From: Muribaculaceae bacterium
Lineage (GTDB): Bacteria; Pseudomonadota; Alphaproteobacteria; Rs-D84
Assembly (NCBI GenBank): GCA_023665245.1
Contig: JAMPEH010000007.1
Span: 1 to 64,000 of the forward strand
Reading direction: 5' to 3'
Length of the DNA stretch: 64,000 bases
Shown: piece by piece, positions 62,101 through 64,000 of the stretch
Layout of the letters: each line of letters starts with the position of its first letter
Position numbering within the stretch: position 1 is the first letter of the stretch
The notes under the pieces: generated by a model
Told to the model about the DNA's origin: nothing
The model's input: only the letters and a program-made list of their open reading frames with translations
The model's database searches: none
Made by a program: the position numbers and the translations under genes

Positions 62101-62328
62101 CGCGGTGGTGCCGGATTTGTTCACGATATTCGTTGTACGTGATATTGATGTTGTGGGCGTGGTCTGAACAGATGTGTCTGTGGACGCTTTTTGTCGGGAA
62201 ACAGTCGCCGTGTTATTAGATGTGCGACGCACCGCGGCGCGTGCAGCGTCGGCATTATCATCGGCCATGGCGCCATGAAACATAAGTGGCGCAAGGCATA
62301 CAGCAAAAAGCAGTTTAAGACCTTTCAT
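59167..62328 (-). CDS. Giant cysteine-rich exported protein (CMDxFC family) 4
   Basis: A 1053-residue protein, the largest in the window. Signal peptide ends FHGAMA. Residues about 30-185 are a Thr/Arg/Ala/Ser-rich low-complexity linker with TTRT-like reiterations. The signature CREVYYSCMDEFC with KRCACST follows. Helical sequence with spaced cysteines includes CGSDMGKCLDVSGQYIDP, matching CGTDFVHCLDASGRYLN in the 840-residue paralogue. The last 300 residues hold further modules (CTAGTYTPIDGTINCCPT). AGGA lies only 1-2 nt from the ATG, as in paralogue 1. Function unknown; size and linkers suggest an extended surface or periplasmic structural protein. Confidence 0.75.
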   Translation of the reverse strand: MKGLKLLFAVCLAPLMFHGAMADDNADAARAAVRRTSNNTATVSRQKASTDTSVQTTPTTSISRTTNIVNKSGTTAQRTTTARTGNVVHSTDRTQSLSQTTASRTAGSGVRNRTTMAAPITTRTPITSRATTTRVGTASRAATTTGTRAATTTSRATISRAASRNIARVADSDTQTAARDKITSSDAKKCREVYYSCMDEFCANKDAVLKRCACSTRIHEFDSVKKNLVAVEDKMLSFNQRLLTVNMDKEDAAALYKATEGEIAFNQKDTSQSKKMLDEIAKKLNTSFDDSNFDRSLSPISLSLNIDAAFDSIDSLQGTSTTSKSGTELYSAALPVCREMALEVCTDDELTIAESGYQMQIEQDCNTVAKSYQAQTDTARERVREGGALLDMSRLDIYQKRNSDDILTCKKKMLDMLTDSSVCGSDMGKCLDVSGQYIDPSTGEAFLTVNLINLGKLITRPTGDTTWTTAPGNTTFVSFLNSKKKFLEPAMGNCQDIADTVWTEFIEDALAQIKLAQDKKLEDVRQSCTTLTTQCLSETAQSLADFDARALSTFGVKADKTVNAMCADVTNACTALLQEVGTDGADTDWIGGMTEITNNNTYETILQTCREVGRACIVQVCTSISGNFGLCENIDSSVNRKSIINRKACWDEVVNCVAEAGTDKINEIMNDLLNKGTGDFYDELYGKQYIIRNAKNCTSIDLEKTAADKDTIERCVYDICTAEGRCPTKDGENGKDKYGKDYNEDSCKTCRIAEQIWGNCEAKPTTELGVGEHNQIRVPADKNTQTLLSWFATKTGTADATDNCRDTSCPAGQKYAWMSTTDESNTSFNWTCGSNDDNSNGSSDQSNTNKIWTCVTGGDASINNEVCTAGTYTPIDGTINCCPTSNYYEGDKNKTCLTTDSSAKITSALTPIYGTIRTSKEYPLMTTSYKLVATWNLAAPKNGYPDGDYALVCVDTNDDVTGDNPVSEDDKKAGYPNGKTIHCSGTFVAINLDTGHVFTPGKRDAKTNVVDSINSSGTHCIYTLASGQWQSCKTTDGEPDPCNTTIKQWRVKY

Positions 62329-62375
62329 TCCTGTGACTTAATGTTAGCAAATTTATAAAAACGCGGGCAAGAACT

Positions 62376-62414
62376 ATTTTCAGAGTTTAGGTATTAGAGT
62401 TTAGAGTGAAGATA
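62376..62414. repeat. Partial copy of MITE-like element
   Basis: AGAGTTTAGGTATTAG and TAGAGTGAAGATAATG match one arm of the element at 19544-19669. Both copies lie just upstream of a CMDxFC-family gene. Confidence 0.55.
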
Positions 62415-62419
62415 ATGTT

Positions 62420-62504
62420 TGGTGCGACCAGGGGGACTTGAACCCCCAAGGCTTGCGCCACAGCATCCTTAGTGCTGCGTGTCTACCAGTTTCACCATGG
62501 TCGC
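62420..62504 (-). tRNA. tRNA-Leu with AAG anticodon
   Basis: An 85-nt class II tRNA with encoded CCA. Acceptor GCGACCA/TGGTCGC is perfect. Anticodon stem CAGCA/TGCTG, loop CTAAGGA, so anticodon AAG by alignment with tRNA-Leu from E. coli. T-arm GGGGG TTCAAGT CCCCC. Bacteria normally use GAG at this position. Confidence 0.9.
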
Positions 62505-62510
62505 AAAACG

Positions 62511-62611
62511 TTCGTTTCGCTTGTGGATGTGCATTGGCGCACATCCACAACAAAATTTTTTGTTGACCCTGGTGGCACTTCGCGGTTGCTTCGTAGTCAC
62601 CATGGTCGCAT
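62511..62611. other. Palindromes with tRNA 5' sequence
   Basis: Gap upstream of tRNA-Leu. TGTGGATGTGC/GCACATCCACA is a strong hairpin (about 62520-62551). A second palindrome (about 62571-62611) contains TGCGACCATGGTGA, identical to the 5' end of the tRNA. A second example of tRNA-derived palindromes beside a tRNA-Leu gene. Confidence 0.4.
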
Positions 62612-62702
62612 GATAAAATGCGCACAAATTTTACAATAAGCTGTTTTTTTTTCAACACTTTTATGATAATATAAATGTGATAATTAAATAAAGGTTTAGG
62701 AA

Positions 62703-64000
62703 ATGAAGTATTTACCACGTTTTTTTGTTCGGTGTTCCATGGCGGTGCTGGTGCCTGTGGCAGCAAATGCAGCCGGGACATATTATACCGGGAACTATCA
62801 ATCGCCACAACAGCGGTACAGTAATTCTTCGGCATATTCTAGCACACGTGGGTACAGCAGTTATACCAATGCAAATCCAAATGCGCGTTATAATGCCGGC
62901 GGCAATTGGTCTAATCAGCAGTCAAATCAGCAGCGTACACAACAGAATCAATCGCGGACGCAGGGGGCTGCTGCGACAAATAAGTCTGCGGCGGGTAATG
63001 GATTCTTTGTGGATGCCGGATTGTCGTATGAAACAGCCAAGTGGCAGATGGAAATGAAAAATGCGGGATCTATCCTGCGGTATGATGACGTAAATTGGTA
63101 CGTGTTTGATATTAACGGTGGGTATAAATTCAATGCTGGAAATTTGCCAATGCAGGTTATTGCCGGATTCAAATATGGCATGCAAGGTGGTGATTCTTAC
63201 ATGATTGACGACGATATAACCAATGGTGGGTATACAGTTCGTGATCTGTATGATAATGCAGGTGAAAAGGTTGTAGACCAGCAGGTCGGAACGGCTATGT
63301 CTATTGGTACCAGCAGTGGTGGCAGTATGCTGGGGTTCAATTTGGGACTTGGGTTGACTGATTTCTTTAAGGTTGGCAATGTGAAAATGACGCCGTCAAT
63401 CGGGTATCGTTATTTGAAATATAAATTGGAAACCAAGAATAATCACGGTTTGTCGGTTGAATTTGTAAACGGTGAATTTATTGATAATAATGGCGAAATA
63501 CGGCATGTGCCAATATTAATATTAAATAATGGCAATGCCATATATAATATGTATTTAAATAGTAGTATTGTTGCGCCTCCTTATGAAGGCTCGTCAGACC
63601 AATTGCAAATAGTAGGTGGAGATGGTTGGACGCCTACGGCAATAAATACCCAGGGGACGTTGTATTTTGCACAGCCGGGAACCAGTCACTCTTATGAAGT
63701 TGAGTGGGCAGGGCCATACTTGGCGTTGGATATGGATTATGCGATTAATCAGAATAACGCGGTAAATGGTCGTGTTGAATTGGGATTGCCGGCGTATACT
63801 GCAACTGGTGACCAACCGTATCGTTTTGACTGGGATCATCCAAAGAGTGTTGAAGACAAAGGTGGTTTTGGCGATGCGTTCCATTTAGGATTGGGTGCAA
63901 ATTGGACAACAGCGATAACAGATTCTGTGTCGTTGTCATTGGGATTGACATACGATTACTATACGTTAAGTGGTGCAGATGCGACAACGTATTATAACGC
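62703..64000 (+). CDS. Outer-membrane beta-barrel protein, partial
   Basis: At least 432 residues, continuing beyond the window. Signal peptide ends LVPVAANA. A Gln/Asn/Ser/Tyr-rich linker (about residues 30-95) precedes a barrel with alternating strands: FFVDAGLSYETAKWQM, YVFDINGGYKF, MQVIAGFKYGMQGG, NLGLGLTDFF, SIGYRYLKYKLE, GPYLALDMDYAIN, SLSLGLTYDYYTL. Parts loosely resemble omptin-type barrels, but catalytic residues cannot be assigned. AAAGG lies 8 nt before ATG 62703. Confidence 0.75.
   Translation, partial: MKYLPRFFVRCSMAVLVPVAANAAGTYYTGNYQSPQQRYSNSSAYSSTRGYSSYTNANPNARYNAGGNWSNQQSNQQRTQQNQSRTQGAAATNKSAAGNGFFVDAGLSYETAKWQMEMKNAGSILRYDDVNWYVFDINGGYKFNAGNLPMQVIAGFKYGMQGGDSYMIDDDITNGGYTVRDLYDNAGEKVVDQQVGTAMSIGTSSGGSMLGFNLGLGLTDFFKVGNVKMTPSIGYRYLKYKLETKNNHGLSVEFVNGEFIDNNGEIRHVPILILNNGNAIYNMYLNSSIVAPPYEGSSDQLQIVGGDGWTPTAINTQGTLYFAQPGTSHSYEVEWAGPYLALDMDYAINQNNAVNGRVELGLPAYTATGDQPYRFDWDHPKSVEDKGGFGDAFHLGLGANWTTAITDSVSLSLGLTYDYYTLSGADATTYYN

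Overview
The window reads as chromosomal DNA of a host-associated alphaproteobacterium with a compact, AT-leaning genome. Evidence is a CcrM-type GANTC methyltransferase, an adjacent clpP-clpX pair, a P44/Msp2-like outer-membrane barrel, and many alphaproteobacterial-style intergenic palindromes. A gut lineage is my inference and cannot be checked here. There is no rRNA, intact transposase, prophage or CRISPR array.

Layout. 1-6.6 kb: a possible recombinase remnant, a GIY-YIG-type protein, a Pmp-like autotransporter behind a 20-T tract, pgk-rnhB, and two tiny membrane proteins. 6.6-16.1 kb: a structured leader plus cysteine-rich secreted protein, lytic transglycosylase-nrdR, ccrM, another such protein with its leader, clpP-clpX, a DsbA-like oxidoreductase and recO. 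16.2-24.8 kb: three very large cysteine-rich exported proteins around infA. 24.9-31.3 kb: MscS, a TM2 protein, another leader plus cysteine-rich protein, a TolQ/MotA-like and OmpA/MotB-like pair, a YgiW-like protein, an XRE regulator with its own leader, tRNA-Leu and rpmB. 31.3-42.5 kb: a TfoX-N protein, DUF4301, an N-domain-less ClpB, two more cysteine-rich loci, a triple-repeat protein with an MsbA-like ABC exporter, a hydrolase and tRNA-Ala-rpsU. 43-51 kb: two copies of a cysteine-rich protein-LicD-TagD module (second tagD broken), with rpsF-rpsR-rplI and DUF805 between. 51.6-64 kb: polA, outer-membrane proteins, pth, a lipoprotein with an attenuator-like leader, the fourth giant cysteine-rich protein, tRNA-Leu and a truncated barrel protein.

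The most striking signal is a recurrent, apparently undescribed RNA element. Seven copies (6641-6864, 11890-12134, 26420-26663, 30362-30550, 35535-35757, 37986-38204, 50787-50975), and an eighth degenerate one (45495-45658), each lie between a sigma70-like promoter or -10 box and an intrinsic terminator placed just before a Shine-Dalgarno sequence. All seven share a small hairpin whose loop pairs with a sequence about 100-200 nt downstream, and a second long-range helix that abuts the terminator. Both helices keep their pairing while the bases change between copies. Six of the seven precede cysteine-rich exported proteins and one precedes an XRE regulator. They look like riboswitch-type or attenuator leaders controlling a surface or secreted protein repertoire.

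The downstream proteins form a family: signal peptide, Cys-x2-Cys modules, a GYYG...GC..CP motif and usually a terminal Cys-aromatic-aromatic tail. Two of them sit in operons with LicD and TagD homologues, suggesting phospho-alcohol decoration of envelope material. Together with four giant proteins sharing a CMDxFC motif, an oxidoreductase and outer-membrane barrels, the window suggests a disulfide-rich cell surface under RNA-level control. Function remains inference.
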